A DNA stretch of 7,708 bases, from positions 1-7,708 of the forward strand of contig CANHYS010000079.1 in NCBI GenBank assembly GCA_947464585.1. The letters are read 5' to 3'. The translations under genes and the position numbers were made by a program. This DNA is from Planctomycetaceae bacterium. GTDB lineage: Bacteria > Planctomycetota > Planctomycetia > Pirellulales > UBA1268. The notes beneath the pieces were generated by a model. The model was given only the letters and a program-made list of their open reading frames with translations. It made no database searches and was not told the DNA's origin. Shown piece by piece: positions 6,567 to 7,708 of this stretch (position 1 is the first letter of the stretch; each line of letters begins with the position of its first letter).

Positions 6567-7054
6567 TGACGGATACCGTAAGAGGCCTGACGGCTGCAGG
6601 CGTTGCGTGCCTCGCGATGGTACTGCTCGTGGGCTGTGGCAGGCGGGTGGATGACGAATGGACCAGGCAGCGGCCGCAGGTCTACCCGGCAACGGGCATC
6701 GTGTTCTACCAAAGCAAGCCCGTTGCCGGTGCGACCGTGATGTTTGAATCGACCGATGCCGGCACGAAGCCCGGGAGTGGTCTGGTCGCGATCGGCCGTA
6801 CCGACTCCGCCGGAATGTTCCGCATGAAGACCTACAAGGAATACGAGGGCGCCGTCGCGGGAGCGCATCGGGTGAGTGTGACGAAAATGGATTACGTCCC
6901 TGCAAAACGCCCACCCGGCGTCGACCCGAATGTTGACATTCCGCCGATCGCGACGTCGGTACTTCCTGAGAAGTACAAGGATTTCGCCACGTCGGGCCTG
7001 ACGGTGAGCGTCACGCCCAAAAGCCCCACTCAGATACGTCTGGACCTCGAGTGA
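6563..7054 (+). CDS. Small lipoprotein with transthyretin/carboxypeptidase-regulatory-like domain
   Basis: The 163-residue product has a lipoprotein signal: hydrophobic residues 9-24 and lipobox LVGC with Cys25 as the lipid-modified residue. The rest is a beta-rich domain of the carboxypeptidase-regulatory or transthyretin-like type: TGIVFYQSKPVAGATVMFES (44-63), AIGRTDSAGMFRM and AGAHRVSVTK. It ends with VTPKSPTQIRLDLE, typical of planctomycete lipoproteins encoded next to DUF1559 genes. I chose the ATG at 6563, which overlaps the previous stop as ATGA and follows GGTGA at 6554-6558; the ATG at 6566 is also possible. An upstream ATG at 6515 would add 16 residues before the signal and lies well inside the previous gene, so it is unlikely. 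The overlap suggests translational coupling, and the two products may act together at the envelope. Confidence 0.85.
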   Translation: MMTDTVRGLTAAGVACLAMVLLVGCGRRVDDEWTRQRPQVYPATGIVFYQSKPVAGATVMFESTDAGTKPGSGLVAIGRTDSAGMFRMKTYKEYEGAVAGAHRVSVTKMDYVPAKRPPGVDPNVDIPPIATSVLPEKYKDFATSGLTVSVTPKSPTQIRLDLE

Positions 7055-7209
7055 TCTAGCAGTGATCCATGGTCAACGGTTTGTCGGCCGGCGGTCTGGG
7101 CCCCGCTGGTGAGCCCGCCGCGGCGATCCCGATCGTCGTGGGGGCATTGATCGTTGGTACGGGCCGATCCATAGTGATGGTCTGCGGGTGCTCCCCACTC
7201 GGTGCGACC
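7055..7209. other. Spacer before the last gene
   Basis: GTGATC occurs twice within 17 bases (7051-7056 and 7062-7067), the first copy overlapping the lipoprotein stop codon. An imperfect GC-rich inverted repeat lies around 7086-7120. The frame of the next gene is open from an ATG at 7069, but the translated stretch does not look like a known domain and would place a normal signal peptide internally. I see no clear promoter. Confidence 0.4.
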
Positions 7210-7708
7210 ATGAAGCGAATTGCCACAGTCGACGGATTCATGACCGCGCTGCTCTGGCTCGCGGCGTGGACCTTCGCTCTTGGCCAGGATGACCGCACTG
7301 CCTCACCGCCGGTCTTGCCGATCTCTCAAATCCTCATGGCGGCCTCCGGCGAGCAGGAACCGAGTGTTCCTGTGCGGTTTCGCGGCGTTGTGACGCTCGC
7401 TGTGCCGGATCGGTTTGATTTTGCCTTGGAGGATGAGGCGGCCGGGATCTGGGTGACGGCCCTTCAGTTGTCAGACGTCGAGCCCTGGCGCAGCCTGCGG
7501 CAGGCGCTGCGTCCGGGCGATGAGGTGGAGGTGACCGGCGCACTCGATCGCGGAGGCTACGCGCCGCGGGTTCTCATGGAGGAGATGCGGCTCATCGGCG
7601 ACCGCCCGCTCCCTGAGCCGCAGTCAGCAGACTTGGCCCGCTTGTTTAGCGGCCTCGACAACTGTCGACGTGTCGAACTGACGGGCGTCGTGCAGGGCAT
7701 CCGCGATC
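7210..7708 (+). CDS. Exported protein with OB-fold-like modules, 3' partial; possible sensor kinase N-terminus
   Basis: The frame runs off the right edge, leaving 166 residues. The start gives a signal peptide: MKRIATVDG, a hydrophobic stretch at about 10-24 and a possible cleavage site ALG|Q at 25/26. Residues 53-129 form a beta-rich OB-like module (VPVRFRGVVTLAVPDRFDFA, LEDEAAGIWV, LRPGDEVEVTGALDRGGYAP, MRLIG). A second copy begins at about 150 (CRRVELTGVVQGIRD). I recall such paired modules at the N-terminus of large planctomycete membrane-bound sensor histidine kinases, but no kinase part is visible here, so that identity is a guess. Other exported OB-fold proteins fit equally well. No ribosome site decides between this ATG and in-frame upstream starts at 7177 or 7069. 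Confidence 0.65.
   Translation, partial: MKRIATVDGFMTALLWLAAWTFALGQDDRTASPPVLPISQILMAASGEQEPSVPVRFRGVVTLAVPDRFDFALEDEAAGIWVTALQLSDVEPWRSLRQALRPGDEVEVTGALDRGGYAPRVLMEEMRLIGDRPLPEPQSADLARLFSGLDNCRRVELTGVVQGIRD

Noticed and set aside
5640..6914. A 424-codon minus-strand open frame across the DUF1559 and lipoprotein genes
   Set aside because: It crosses two well-supported genes on the other strand and encodes an Arg/Pro-rich sequence without motifs.

Overview
The window is GC-rich and densely coding, and looks like chromosomal DNA from a planctomycete, most likely Pirellulales-like. Four things point there. One gene has a Pirellula/Verrucomicrobium-type cytochrome c domain at its C-terminus. Another is a DUF1559 protein with a prepilin-type N-terminus, followed by a small lipoprotein, a pairing common in planctomycetes. 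There is a secreted beta-helix protein of a kind frequent in this group. The gaps between genes carry GC-rich palindromic repeats. The assignment rests on recognising families by eye; no database search was made.

Layout. (1) Positions 2-2332, plus strand: the 3' part of a large secreted redox protein, with helical repeats, a discoidin-like domain, more helical repeats, an azurin-like blue copper domain and a c-type cytochrome. Its beginning lies outside the window. (2) 2333-2452: a short cluster of palindromic repeats between two converging genes. (3) 2453-3112, minus strand: a NarL/FixJ-type response regulator. (4) 3113-3280: a divergent intergenic region with a palindrome. (5) 3281-5263, plus: a secreted right-handed beta-helix protein. 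(6) 5264-5423: an intergenic region with several hairpins and a second copy of the motif seen in (4). (7) 5424-6566 and 6563-7054, plus: a DUF1559 pseudopilin-like protein and a lipoprotein, overlapping by four bases and probably co-translated. (8) 7055-7209: a spacer without a clear gene. (9) 7210-7708, plus: the start of an exported protein with OB-fold-like modules, cut by the window end. It may be the sensor part of a histidine kinase.

Function. Most products are predicted to be exported or anchored at the cell envelope: the electron-transfer protein, the beta-helix protein, the pseudopilin-like protein, the lipoprotein and the last partial protein. The response regulator is the only clearly cytoplasmic product. 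No complete kinase partner for it is visible; the partial gene at the right edge is a speculative candidate. I found no phage, transposase, CRISPR, tRNA or rRNA signature. No new multi-gene system can be demonstrated. The least explained features are the intergenic repeats and the domain arrangement of the first protein.
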